In this document: one piece after another, positions 24,757 to 33,350 of the stretch
Position numbering within the stretch: the first letter of the stretch is position 1
Layout of the letters: each line of letters opens with the position of its first letter
Assembly: GCA_029237825.1 (NCBI GenBank)
Contig: JAQZBQ010000021.1
Location: 1 to 33,558, forward strand
DNA length: 33,558 bases
Origin: Bacteroidota bacterium
Lineage (GTDB): Bacteria > Bacteroidota > Bacteroidia > B-17B0 > Aurantibacillaceae
Reading direction: 5' to 3'
Translations under genes and position numbers: made by a program
Notes under the pieces: generated by a model
The model's input: only the letters and a program-made list of their open reading frames with translations
Told to the model about the DNA's origin: nothing
Database searches by the model: none

Positions 24757-25281
24757 TTATTTAAAAACTCCCTCAATCTGGGCTACGTGATGCAAGCCGT
24801 GCCAGGCATATAATTGCGTGGCTTCACCTAAAGTGAATTTTTTGTTGAATTCAGGGTGTGTATAAATCCGTTTAAAATCAGATTCGCTCATGTTTTTTAA
24901 GAGATTTGAAAACCTGGATTGGATTCCTTCAAAAATCATTAATGAACTTTCAATCGGAGCTGATTGATAATCCGCCGAATTGGTCCATTTATCCTGATCA
25001 TAGGGTTGAATAGTTGGGTTGTTTTCGGCCATCGTATGTTTAAACCGGATCCACATTTTCATATGTGAATCAGCAAGGTGGTGAATTATTTGCCTTATGC
25101 TCCAGCCGCCATTTCGATAACTTAATTCCAGTTCAGGTCCATTGAGGGTTGCAATTCTTTGTCGTAATCTGAGTGGGGCAGATTCGACCATTAAAATGGA
25201 TTGATACAAAACTTCTTTAGTGAATACTCGGTTTTGTGCTTTGCCGATGGGATATGTTTTTGGATCTAATTCTTCAGTCAT
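24757..25281 (-). CDS. DinB/YfiT-family protein (putative bacillithiol S-transferase or metal-dependent hydrolase)
   Basis: 174 aa with the DinB four-helix-bundle metal site: His in the IRQIIHHLADSH helix (near residue 90) and the HGLHHVAQI pair of His near the C-terminus. The N-terminal LDPKTYPIGKAQ and WSIRQIIHHLADSHMKMWIRF are typical of the YfiT/BstA subgroup, annotated as metal-dependent hydrolases or bacillithiol transferases. If so, it conjugates the low-molecular-weight thiol bacillithiol to electrophiles. I see no bacillithiol biosynthesis genes here, so the thiol used is uncertain. It is downstream of lpdA but separated by a strong terminator, so probably has its own promoter. Confidence 0.88.
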   Translation of the reverse strand: MTEELDPKTYPIGKAQNRVFTKEVLYQSILMVESAPLRLRQRIATLNGPELELSYRNGGWSIRQIIHHLADSHMKMWIRFKHTMAENNPTIQPYDQDKWTNSADYQSAPIESSLMIFEGIQSRFSNLLKNMSESDFKRIYTHPEFNKKFTLGEATQLYAWHGLHHVAQIEGVFK

Positions 25282-25304
25282 CGTTTAAATTGTTAGAAGC
25301 AAAA

Positions 25305-25354
25305 AAGATTAAAGTATTTTAGAGGGAAAGATCATCCCGTAATACTTTAATCTT
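25305..25354 (-). terminator. Intrinsic terminator downstream of lpdA
   Basis: A 14-bp perfect stem: AAGATTAAAGTATT (25305-25318) with AATACTTTAATCTT (25341-25354). The 22-nt loop can itself fold (GGGA with TCCC). On the minus strand it is followed by six T residues. It lies 19 bp past the lpdA stop. Confidence 0.82.
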
Positions 25355-25373
25355 AAGAAGTATTGATTGTTAA

Positions 25374-26780
25374 TTAAATATGTAAAGCTCTTTTTCCAGT
25401 TGCGTCGAGGGCAGCTTCTTTAAGGCTTTCCGTGAATGTTGGATGCGCATGACAAATTCTTGAGATATCTTCTGCACTTGCACGATATTCCATAGCAACA
25501 ACAGCTTCCGCAATCATATCGGCCGTGCGTGGACCAATCATATGTACTCCAAGTACTTCGTCGGTTGTTTCATGAGCCAACACTTTCACAAATCCATCGG
25601 TATCCATACTGGCGCGTGCACGTCCGCTTGCTTTAAAAGGAAACGATCCAACTTTATATTTAATGCCTTTTTCTTTCAATTGCTCTTCAGTTAAACCAAC
25701 CGCAGCAACTTCGGGCCAGGTATAAACCACACCGGGAATTAAATTGTAATCTATGTGAGGTTTCTGTCCGGCAAGTGTTTCTGCAACAAATACCCCTTCT
25801 TCTTCAGCTTTATGTGCTAGCATTGCGCCAACTACGACATCACCAATCGCGTAAATGTTATCTGTACTGGTTTTTAAATGTTTATCTACTTCAACTCGGC
25901 CGCGGGAATCCAGCTTCACGCCTGCTTTTTCTAAATTTAATCCTTCCGTATATGGTTTGCGGCCAACAGCCATCAACACGTAATCACCTTTTATTTCGAT
26001 TTTTTCTCCTTTGCCATTATCTGCGGTTACGGTTACTTCCTTTCCTTTTGAGACGACACTTTCCACCTTGTGTTTCATGAAAAATTCAACTTTCAGATCC
26101 TTTTTCATAACACGTTGCAATTCTTTACCTAAGCCTGCGTCCATTCCTGGAATCAAGCGGTCCATGAACTCTACAACCGAAACTTTTGATCCTAGACGTG
26201 CATAAACGCTTCCTAACTCAAGTCCAATTACTCCGCCGCCAATTACAATTAAATGTTTTGGAATTTCTTGTAATTCGAGGGCTTCTGTGGAAGAAATCAC
26301 CCGTTTTTTATCGATGTCGATGCCAGGCAACGACGATGGTTTTGACCCGGTTGCAATGATAGTTTTCGCTGACTCTATCTGTTCTTTTTTGCCGTCGGAA
26401 TTCGTGATATTTATAAGGGTTTTCGATTCAAAACTGCCAGTTCCATGGTATACAGTAATTTTATTTTTTTTCATCAAAAAGTTGATACCATCGCAGGTCA
26501 TTTTTACAACGCCACGCTTACGTTCTACCATCTGTTTGATGTTCACCTTTGGTGATTTAACTTCAATGCCATGTTCTTCAAAACGATGTACGGCGTTAAA
26601 ATAATGTTCAGATGAATCCAACATGGCTTTGGATGGGATACAGCCAACATTTAAACATGTTCCTCCTAAAGTTTCATATTTTTCAATCAAAGCGGTTTTC
26701 ATGCCTAATTGCGCGCAACGAATTGCAGCTACATACCCTCCCGGGCCCGAGCCAATTATGGTAACATCAAATTTTTCCAT
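25374..26780 (-). CDS. lpdA: Dihydrolipoyl dehydrogenase (E3)
   Basis: A 468-aa FAD flavoprotein that reoxidises dihydrolipoyl groups with NAD in pyruvate/2-oxoglutarate dehydrogenase and glycine-cleavage complexes. The FAD motif GSGPGG is at residues 10-15 and the redox-active disulfide is GGTCLNVGCIPSK (Cys42, Cys47). The NAD-binding VIGGGVIGLELGSVYARLG is mid-protein. The C-terminal catalytic HPTFTE has His446 and Glu451. All key residues are present. The ATG at 26778-26780 is 48 bp downstream of the lnt stop, so it may be cotranscribed with lnt, although a weak TAAATTTA element (26814-26821) could be its own. The E1/E2 partners are not in the window. Confidence 0.97.
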   Translation of the reverse strand: MEKFDVTIIGSGPGGYVAAIRCAQLGMKTALIEKYETLGGTCLNVGCIPSKAMLDSSEHYFNAVHRFEEHGIEVKSPKVNIKQMVERKRGVVKMTCDGINFLMKKNKITVYHGTGSFESKTLINITNSDGKKEQIESAKTIIATGSKPSSLPGIDIDKKRVISSTEALELQEIPKHLIVIGGGVIGLELGSVYARLGSKVSVVEFMDRLIPGMDAGLGKELQRVMKKDLKVEFFMKHKVESVVSKGKEVTVTADNGKGEKIEIKGDYVLMAVGRKPYTEGLNLEKAGVKLDSRGRVEVDKHLKTSTDNIYAIGDVVVGAMLAHKAEEEGVFVAETLAGQKPHIDYNLIPGVVYTWPEVAAVGLTEEQLKEKGIKYKVGSFPFKASGRARASMDTDGFVKVLAHETTDEVLGVHMIGPRTADMIAEAVVAMEYRASAEDISRICHAHPTFTESLKEAALDATGKRALHI

Positions 26781-26828
26781 ATGTAATTTTTAATGGTGTT
26801 TAAAACAACGGTTTAAATTTACGAATAA

Positions 26829-28421
26829 TTAAGACTTCCTAAAACGTAATATCTGACTCCAGATAAATAGAAGAATAGCGAGAAGTGATGATGAATAGGA
26901 AATAATATCACCGGTTTTTACGAAAAAGGTTTTCTCATTATTAGGTGTTATGTTTTTTTGAATAACAGCTTCCTCCCAATATCGCGTAGCTTGTTCAATT
27001 TCTCCAAAGGGTGTAACAAAACAGGAAATTCCGGTATTTGCACAGCGTGTAATCTCACGCCGTGTTTCAATGGCTCTTAACCGTGCGTATGCCAAATGTT
27101 GTTTATGACCCGGCGAATTGCTCCACCATCCATCATTGGTGATGATAAAAATTAAATTCGCGCCATTCCTTATGTAATCGCCGGAATAGTCAGAATATGC
27201 GCTTTCATAACATATTACCGGTGCAATGCCAACTTTGTTTGCATGGCTCCAAAATACACTGCGCTCTTCCTGGGTTCCAAGGCTTCCCATGGTTCCTCCA
27301 AGGTTAATGGCATAACTCTCCAATGGTTTAAAAAGCGCGGGGAACGGCATACGTTCTACTCCTGGCACCAGTTTCGACTTATGGTAATATGAAATCCCGG
27401 AAGAATTTAGCTGAATACCCGAATTAAAAATGTCATAATAATTTGCCGAAGCATGATCTTGCCTCGCAGTTGAACTTGGTTTTTCGTGAGATGGGTAAAC
27501 ATAAAATGTGGTGGCTCCGGTAATAATTGTCAGTTTTGGAAACTGCGATAAAATACTATCCCTTAAAAACAATAATGAGTAGGATTTATTTTCCTGACCC
27601 TCGATGATTTCTTCGGTTAAATACGTTTCAGGAAGAACCAAGAAGTGAACGCTGGAATCCAGTTTGCCCTTTAATTGAATCAGTAAATTATGAAGTTGTA
27701 CTGCTGGTTCGAAATAAAATTTATCGTTGTAAGGATCCACATTGGGTTGAACTACCAGTGTTTTATATGATGGGGTATCAGATGAGTTTCGATCTGAAAA
27801 ATTTAAAATGGAGTAAGAGAAGATGATCGGAATCACCAAGGCCAGGAGCGGCTTAGCAATTCCTAAGAGCGAATAACGATTTTGTTTTAAAGCGGAATAA
27901 AATAAAATATTAACTACAAGAACCCAAAGGCTACCACCGGATGTTCCGGTAAGTTCATACCATTGTATCCAATTATGACTGAATGCAAATGCATTTCCTA
28001 AAATTAACCAACTCCAGGTGAGGTCCCACAAAGTATGCCCGTATTCATAACCTAACCAGATTGGAATAAACAGCCATAAAGCCCATGGTTTATTGATTCG
28101 GCGTTTTAAGTTATGCCAGATCATAAACGCCATGCACATAAATACGGGATTACAAACAATGGCTAAAATGGCTCCTTCTAGCGAGGCATAGTAAATCCAC
28201 CATGTAACGCAAACATTCCAGACAAAAAAAGCTAAGTAGCTAAGCCAGATAATTTTAGTTTTTTTTCTGTTTAGATCAATATTACCTGAAATACGGTCTT
28301 CAATGATAAATAAAGGAATCCAGGCAATAAATAATAAAATCGTAAAAGGTGAAAACCACCCAGCACTAAATAACAGACCGCTTAATATTGCAAGAACAAC
28401 ATTGGGAATTTTATAAAACAT
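26829..28421 (-). CDS. lnt: Apolipoprotein N-acyltransferase
   Basis: An inner-membrane enzyme that adds the third acyl chain to the N-terminal cysteine of lipoproteins. The 530-aa protein has about six N-terminal membrane segments (residues 1-210), a periplasmic nitrilase-like domain with the catalytic triad (Glu265 in LVLPETYL; Lys348 in YYHKSKLVPGVE; Cys404 in VICYESAY), and a C-terminal membrane helix (about 509-527). LVPGVERMP in place of the enterobacterial LVPFGE is usual in Bacteroidota. The ATG at 28419-28421 is 17 bp downstream of the preceding gene's terminator hairpin. A TATATTTA element (28426-28433) ends 4 nt before it, so the transcript may be almost leaderless. Confidence 0.95.
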   Translation of the reverse strand: MFYKIPNVVLAILSGLLFSAGWFSPFTILLFIAWIPLFIIEDRISGNIDLNRKKTKIIWLSYLAFFVWNVCVTWWIYYASLEGAILAIVCNPVFMCMAFMIWHNLKRRINKPWALWLFIPIWLGYEYGHTLWDLTWSWLILGNAFAFSHNWIQWYELTGTSGGSLWVLVVNILFYSALKQNRYSLLGIAKPLLALVIPIIFSYSILNFSDRNSSDTPSYKTLVVQPNVDPYNDKFYFEPAVQLHNLLIQLKGKLDSSVHFLVLPETYLTEEIIEGQENKSYSLLFLRDSILSQFPKLTIITGATTFYVYPSHEKPSSTARQDHASANYYDIFNSGIQLNSSGISYYHKSKLVPGVERMPFPALFKPLESYAINLGGTMGSLGTQEERSVFWSHANKVGIAPVICYESAYSDYSGDYIRNGANLIFIITNDGWWSNSPGHKQHLAYARLRAIETRREITRCANTGISCFVTPFGEIEQATRYWEEAVIQKNITPNNEKTFFVKTGDIISYSSSLLAILLFIWSQILRFRKS

Positions 28422-28438
28422 CGGCTAAATATAGCAAA

Positions 28439-28468
28439 AAAGTCTGTTTGCGGGCGCAAACAGACTTT
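28439..28468 (-). terminator. Intrinsic terminator between the secreted unknown and lnt
   Basis: A perfect 13-bp stem AAAGTCTGTTTGC (28439-28451) with GCAAACAGACTTT (28456-28468), loop GGGC, followed on the minus strand by a six-T run. It ends the 28485-29261 transcript. Confidence 0.88.
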
Positions 28469-28484
28469 CAAAAAAAGGGTTTCA

Positions 28485-29261
28485 TTATTCGATGTCGAGT
28501 TCCTTTGTATTTGTTTTTAAAATTTCTCGGTCACTCATTTTATTCTGAGGCAGAGTGTGATCAAGTTCAATATCATGATTCGCATTCGGATTCTCATTTT
28601 TTAATTTTCCGGTTTCTGTTTTGGAGCCGTTAGAATTTTTTTCGGTTGTTCCCTTCCTGAAACTCATATCATCCTCTGCTGGATCAGTGTTTGGAACGTT
28701 TGAAGATCCTGGCCTGTAATAAGGATTATTTGGATTGCTATAAGGATCCGGGTAGTTGTTGTACGAGAAGTTATATGAATGATTGAAGTAATCCAGAGTA
28801 TTCCAGGCTAAGAAACCTGCGCGTTCAGCATGGTTCAATGCACCGGCATAGTCACCCCAAAAATACAGTTGTTTTGCGTAGTGTTGGTGGCGGATAGCTT
28901 TTGCTAACCACGGTGAATAGATATCATGCCAGTCACCAAATTGTAACGCCTGTCGAATGATGCTTGCAGATTGACGAATGCTATTCCGGGATGCTTTCCG
29001 TACGTTGTAAAAATTGTTATAGCCATAAGGATTATAATTCGGGTTTGGATAACCTCCAAAGTGAACGATAACGTTGCCTCCGCCATTGGGTCCATGATAG
29101 GTATTTGATGGCCATCCATGTTTAGAGCCAGAATTGGCACTGGTTGAACTGTTATTTGGATGAGAGGGATTTTGTGTTCCGGCGTGATTCCTTTGAGCGT
29201 GAGAGGTTAAACAAGCCATCAAACCTGTTGTAACCAAAATTAAGTGAATTGAAGTTTTCAT
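28485..29261 (-). CDS. Secreted hypothetical protein
   Basis: 258 aa with an N-terminal signal (MKTSIHLILVTTGLMACLTS, then HAQ). It is either cleaved after HAQ or, less likely, lipidated at the Cys of LMAC (a poor lipobox). Residues 25-75 are low-complexity, rich in Asn/Pro/Gly/Ser/Tyr (YPNPNYNPYGYNNFYNV). A helical middle part (about 80-165, QSASIIRQALQFGDWHDIYS, HAERAGFLAWNTL) is followed by another Asn/Tyr/Pro-rich stretch and a highly charged C-terminus. I do not recognise the family. A perfect -7 element (TAGGTTTG on the minus strand, 29302-29309) lies 40 nt upstream of the ATG. It is divergent from tgt and ends at a strong terminator. Confidence 0.75.
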   Translation of the reverse strand: MKTSIHLILVTTGLMACLTSHAQRNHAGTQNPSHPNNSSTSANSGSKHGWPSNTYHGPNGGGNVIVHFGGYPNPNYNPYGYNNFYNVRKASRNSIRQSASIIRQALQFGDWHDIYSPWLAKAIRHQHYAKQLYFWGDYAGALNHAERAGFLAWNTLDYFNHSYNFSYNNYPDPYSNPNNPYYRPGSSNVPNTDPAEDDMSFRKGTTEKNSNGSKTETGKLKNENPNANHDIELDHTLPQNKMSDREILKTNTKELDIE

Positions 29262-29301
29262 AAAATGAAGTGTTTAGGTAGTTGCTTTTCAAGGGATATG
29301 C

Positions 29302-29309
29302 CAAACCTA
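29302..29309 (-). promoter_or_regulatory. Putative -7 element upstream of the secreted unknown
   Basis: Minus-strand TAGGTTTG matches TAnnTTTG fully, 40 nt before the ATG at 29261. No TTG is seen at the expected -33 position. Confidence 0.4.
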
Positions 29310-29388
29310 AACTTTTAACAGATGTTTACATTTACACTTTGTAACTGGTTGTTTTTGGCTGATAACTGGTAAAATGGTGTAATTTTGA

Positions 29389-29422
29389 TTGCCAGGCAAA
29401 GAATTAAAAAAATGTATCTTTA
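29389..29422 (+). promoter_or_regulatory. Candidate tgt operon promoter
   Basis: TTG (29389-29391), a 23-bp spacer and TATCTTTA (29415-29422), one mismatch from TAnnTTTG. The spacing is at the long end. The predicted leader before the TTG start codon would be about 15 nt. Confidence 0.35.
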
Positions 29423-29443
29423 TGCTCTTAAAAAATTTACGTA

Positions 29444-30574
29444 TTGAAATTTTCACTGCTCCATAAAGATAATCAAACAAAAGCCCGCGTTGGTCTTATC
29501 GAAACCGATCATGGCACAATCCAAACCCCTATATTTATGCCAGTGGGCACAGCGGCAACTGTAAAAGCTGTTCATCAAAGGGAGTTAAGAGATGACATTA
29601 AAGCCCAAATTATATTAGGAAACACCTACCATTTATATTTACGGCCAGGTCTTAACGTTTTAGAATCTGCTGGCGGTCTTCATAAATTTAATGGCTGGGA
29701 CAGACCCATATTAACGGATAGTGGCGGTTACCAGGTATTTTCTTTAGCCAATTCAAGAAAACTTACAGAAGAAGGCGCTACGTTTAAATCACATATTGAC
29801 GGCAGCAAACATTTATTTACACCAGAAAGGGTGATGGATATTGAGCGCACCATAGGAGCGGATATTATGATGGCATTTGATGAATGTACGCCGTATCCAT
29901 GCGATTACCGTTACGCGAAAAATTCGCTCGCATTAACCCATCGCTGGTTGGATAGATGTTTTACACGGTTCAATGAAACGGAACCGAAGTATGGTTATTC
30001 GCAGGCACTTTTCCCAATTGTTCAGGGCTCAGTTTATAAGGATTTGCGGATGCAATCGGCCGAATACGTTGCTTCGAAAAATGCGGAAGGTAACGCCATC
30101 GGGGGCTTATCCGTAGGAGAACCGGCTGAAGAGATGTATGCAATGACGGAAGTTGTATGTAATATTTTACCAGTGGAAAAACCCAGATACCTCATGGGAG
30201 TTGGGACGCCGGTGAATATTCTTGAAAGTATTGCGTTAGGAGTTGACATGTTTGATTGTGTGATGCCCACCAGGAATGCACGACATGGTTTATTATTTAC
30301 GCAAAATGGCATCATCAACATTAAAAATGAAAAATGGAAGAATGACTTTTCTCCATTGGATGAAAATGGAACCAGTTATGTAGACCGTGAGTACTCAAAA
30401 GCATATTTGAGGCATCTGTTAATCTGTGGCGAGTTGCTGGCGGCGCAAATTGCAAGCGTCCATAACCTGGCCTTTTATTTATGGTTGGTTACAGAAGCCA
30501 GGACACGCATTTTAGATGGGACATTTTATGAATGGAAAAGCAAAATGGTTAAACAGTTAGGCCAAAGGTTGTAA
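29444..30574 (+). CDS. tgt: tRNA-guanine(34) transglycosylase (queuine/preQ1 insertion)
   Basis: Exchanges guanine 34 for preQ1 in the anticodons of tRNA-Asp, -Asn, -His and -Tyr, the first tRNA-level step of queuosine formation. The 376-aa TIM-barrel protein has ILTDSGGYQVFSL (Asp92, general acid/base), FDECTPY, GGLSVGEP and DMFDCVMPTRNARHG (Asp271, nucleophile). The start is TTG at 29444: an in-frame TAA lies at 29429-29431, no ATG is available, and the resulting N-terminus MKFSLL matches the family. The usual zinc motif CxCxxC aligns without gaps to Gly309, Ser311 and Asp314, while the fourth ligand, His340, is kept. The stop overlaps the next ATG by one base (TAATG). Confidence 0.95.
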   Translation: MKFSLLHKDNQTKARVGLIETDHGTIQTPIFMPVGTAATVKAVHQRELRDDIKAQIILGNTYHLYLRPGLNVLESAGGLHKFNGWDRPILTDSGGYQVFSLANSRKLTEEGATFKSHIDGSKHLFTPERVMDIERTIGADIMMAFDECTPYPCDYRYAKNSLALTHRWLDRCFTRFNETEPKYGYSQALFPIVQGSVYKDLRMQSAEYVASKNAEGNAIGGLSVGEPAEEMYAMTEVVCNILPVEKPRYLMGVGTPVNILESIALGVDMFDCVMPTRNARHGLLFTQNGIINIKNEKWKNDFSPLDENGTSYVDREYSKAYLRHLLICGELLAAQIASVHNLAFYLWLVTEARTRILDGTFYEWKSKMVKQLGQRL

Positions 30575-31695
30575 TGTTAAAAATATTGGATCGCTACATA
30601 CTCAGAAGGTTTATAGGAACATTTTTCTTTTCTATATCGCTTATGTTATGCATTTTTATTGTATTCGATATTTCCGAAAAGCTCCAGGATTTTGTTTCCA
30701 GCAAAGTACCCCTCCGAGATATTATTTTCGATCACTATTTGAACTTTATACCGTACTACGGTAACTTATTCAGCCCCCTCTTTACTTTCATTTCAGTAAT
30801 TTTTTTTACGTCAAAAATGGCTGCCAAGACTGAGTTTGTCGCTATTTTATCGAGTGGTACAAGTTTTAAAAGGATTTTAAGACCGTACATGATTGGTGCG
30901 ACTTTAATTACGGTGCTTTCATTAGTATTAAACCATTTTATCATTCCAAAATCTAATCGTGTACGAATAGGATTTGAGGATAAATACATCAATAACGGGT
31001 ATAATACAGATGAGCGGAATATCCATAAGCAAATTGCGCCGGGAACAGTTCTTTATATGTCAGATTATGATAATTTTTCCAACAATGCCAACAATGTATC
31101 CATTGAAAAAATCGCAAATAATAAGCAAACCGGTATTTTAAAAGCCGATAACATGAAATGGGATAGTGTAGACGGAACGTGGAATTTGCAGAATGTTTTT
31201 GAACGTGAAATAATATATTCGCCACTGGATTCGGTAAAGCCAGGAATGCCCAGGCACATATTCAAAGAAGTGCATAAATTCTCACCGACAAAAAAAATCA
31301 AAATCGATTTTTCCCCAAAAGATATGATTCGGTTTCAAAGTAAAATAGAAGTTTTACCTTTTTTTGAATTAAAAGATTTTATCATTAAAGAAAAGCAGAA
31401 AGGGTCGAGCCGGATTGAATTTTTTGAAGTTGAGATGTATAAGCGCACTGCTTTCCCTTTCGCTACATTTATCCTTACCATTATTGGCGTGTCGTTATCC
31501 TCGCGTAAAATCCGTGGAGGTGTTGGTTTGCAGATTGCCGTTGGGCTTGTCCTCAGTTGCATTTACATCCTTTTTATGCACGTGTCCACTACATTTGCCA
31601 CTTCAGGTTTAGCGCAGCCTTTAATAGCTGTCTGGATTCCCAATATCTTATTTTCCTTTGTTGCATTCTATTTATTTAAAAAAGCTCAGCAATAA
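30574..31695 (+). CDS. LptF/LptG-family permease (YjgP/YjgQ)
   Basis: A 373-aa inner-membrane permease of the LPS transport family. With an LptB ATPase, such proteins extract LPS from the inner membrane toward the LptC-A-D bridge. It has three N-terminal membrane segments, including the opening LKILDRYILRRFIGTFFFSI, and the conserved cytoplasmic loop KMAAKTEFVAILSSGTSFKRIL. A periplasmic beta-jellyroll spans about residues 130-270, with three C-terminal segments after it (from about 287). The AILSSGTS segment is the coupling helix that contacts the ATPase. I cannot decide between LptF and LptG. The ATG overlaps the tgt stop by one base and its own stop overlaps the next ATG likewise, so translation is probably coupled. 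Confidence 0.92.
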   Translation: MLKILDRYILRRFIGTFFFSISLMLCIFIVFDISEKLQDFVSSKVPLRDIIFDHYLNFIPYYGNLFSPLFTFISVIFFTSKMAAKTEFVAILSSGTSFKRILRPYMIGATLITVLSLVLNHFIIPKSNRVRIGFEDKYINNGYNTDERNIHKQIAPGTVLYMSDYDNFSNNANNVSIEKIANNKQTGILKADNMKWDSVDGTWNLQNVFEREIIYSPLDSVKPGMPRHIFKEVHKFSPTKKIKIDFSPKDMIRFQSKIEVLPFFELKDFIIKEKQKGSSRIEFFEVEMYKRTAFPFATFILTIIGVSLSSRKIRGGVGLQIAVGLVLSCIYILFMHVSTTFATSGLAQPLIAVWIPNILFSFVAFYLFKKAQQ

Positions 31696-33209
31696 TGATT
31701 GCTTCCTTGAGACAGTATTTTTTATTACATCCCCTGCGTTTTTCAGTATTTGCAGGTCTAATTTTTAGATTACTTGCTACCGTTTTTTCAAAAGGCTTCG
31801 GATTTTTTGATGACCATTTTCTGATTCTTGAAGCAGCTCAATCATGGGTTGATGGCACTGATTATAATTATTGGTTGCCAAGTGAACTCGATCCTTCAAG
31901 GCAACCACAAGGACACCCTTACTTTTATGTCGGTATTCACTATATTTTACTGAAAATTCAAACGATGGTGGGTATTACCGACCCACAGGGAAAACTTTAC
32001 CTGATTCGTTTATTGCATGCCATTTGGTCGTTGTTGGTTGTATATTTTGGGTTTAAAATTGCTTACAAAAAATCCAATTTGACAGTAGCTTCTTACGTTG
32101 GTTTGGCATTGGCCCTGTATTGGTTTTTCCCGTTTTTAAGTGTGAGGAATTTAGTTGAAGTTGCCTGTATTCCGCCACTGGTTATCGCTACCTGGCTAGT
32201 GATAAAAAGTGATGGTAAACTTACAGGAAAGAGTGCTTTTTATATTGGGTGCATGCTGGCATTGGCTTTTTCATTTCGATTCCAAACCATTATTTTTTCA
32301 GCAGGTTTTGGTTTAGCCCTCTTATTAATGAGAACACCATTTAAATTTCTTGTACTAATTTTCGTTGGGTTTGTAGTAACCGCATTTTTAACCCTGGGAT
32401 TACTTGATATATACGTTTGGGGCACACCATTCGTTGAATTCTGGGCCTATGTTCAGTATAACATCGATAATGCCACGGTTTACGGCGTTGATGTATGGCA
32501 CATGTATTTTTCCATTGTTTTGGGCTTGCTCATTCCCCCCTTAAGTATTTTATTGTTTTGTGGATTTCTTAAAAGCTGGAGAAAGGAACCGTTATTGTTT
32601 TGGCCTTCACTGTTCTTTTTTGCGTTTCACACCTATTTCCCCAATAAACAAGAGCGGTTTGTACTGCCAATTTTGCCCTTTATTATTATTCTGGGCTGTA
32701 TTGGAGCCTATCAGATAGTAATGCAGTTTCACCTGCGGGAAAAGAAGTGGTTTAAAGGCGCGATCTTGTTTTGTGTGATTTTAAATTTAATATTACTGCC
32801 TGTACTTACTTTTTCGTATTCAAAACGCAACCGGGTTGAGGCAATGTGCTATATAGCGAAAAAGAAGGATTGTGTAAGGTTAATTATTGAAGATTCAAAC
32901 CGCGAGAATGATTTTACCATGCCGCCACAATACTATTTGCAAAACTGGAAATCTGTTTTTGGAATTACAAAATTTTTTACCCCGGATAGTATGTTGATGT
33001 ATTATAACAGAACCCCGGCGGATGAGCGTCCGAATTACGTCGTTTTCATGCAGGCAGAAAATATTGTCGGCCGCGTGGACTCTCTGAGAAAGCGTTTTCC
33101 TACGCTACATTATGAAGCCACCATTGAGCCCAGTTTTATTGATAAAACGGTACATTTCCTGAATCCCCTGAACGACAATCAAACGACTTACATCTATAAA
33201 ATAAGGTAG
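31695..33209 (+). CDS. Polytopic membrane glycosyltransferase, GT22 (Alg9/PIG-B)-like
   Basis: A 504-aa protein with about nine to eleven hydrophobic segments over residues 13-360, then a soluble C-terminal domain of about 140 residues. The first loop after segment one has GFGFFDDHF, with the paired acidic residues of GT-C enzymes. Near residue 310-325, FHTYFPNKQERFVLPILPF closely resembles the HKExRF-type motif of GT22 mannosyltransferases (Alg9, Alg12, PIG-B). GT-C enzymes use polyprenyl-phosphate sugars on the outer face of the membrane. It is the last gene of the tgt operon (TAATG overlap with the permease). Acceptor and sugar are unknown, and assignment to GT22 rather than GT39/GT83 is moderately sure. 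Confidence 0.82.
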   Translation: MIASLRQYFLLHPLRFSVFAGLIFRLLATVFSKGFGFFDDHFLILEAAQSWVDGTDYNYWLPSELDPSRQPQGHPYFYVGIHYILLKIQTMVGITDPQGKLYLIRLLHAIWSLLVVYFGFKIAYKKSNLTVASYVGLALALYWFFPFLSVRNLVEVACIPPLVIATWLVIKSDGKLTGKSAFYIGCMLALAFSFRFQTIIFSAGFGLALLLMRTPFKFLVLIFVGFVVTAFLTLGLLDIYVWGTPFVEFWAYVQYNIDNATVYGVDVWHMYFSIVLGLLIPPLSILLFCGFLKSWRKEPLLFWPSLFFFAFHTYFPNKQERFVLPILPFIIILGCIGAYQIVMQFHLREKKWFKGAILFCVILNLILLPVLTFSYSKRNRVEAMCYIAKKKDCVRLIIEDSNRENDFTMPPQYYLQNWKSVFGITKFFTPDSMLMYYNRTPADERPNYVVFMQAENIVGRVDSLRKRFPTLHYEATIEPSFIDKTVHFLNPLNDNQTTYIYKIR

Positions 33210-33244
33210 TTCGGCAAAAACTGAAAAAAACTTTAAAAATTGTC

Positions 33245-33274
33245 TTGCTGATAAGGAAAAAGTGATTAAATTTG
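33245..33274 (+). promoter_or_regulatory. Putative rRNA promoter P1
   Basis: TTG (33245-33247), a 19-bp spacer and TAAATTTG (33267-33274), followed by CAGCCCG. It matches the consensus fully, with an A/T tract just upstream like an UP element. Confidence 0.75.
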
Positions 33275-33350
33275 CAGCCCGTTATTTGATAAGGTTGTTG
33301 AAGTAGAGAGAAGAGGAGCTAAAAATATTTTTAAGAAAATTAAAAATAAA

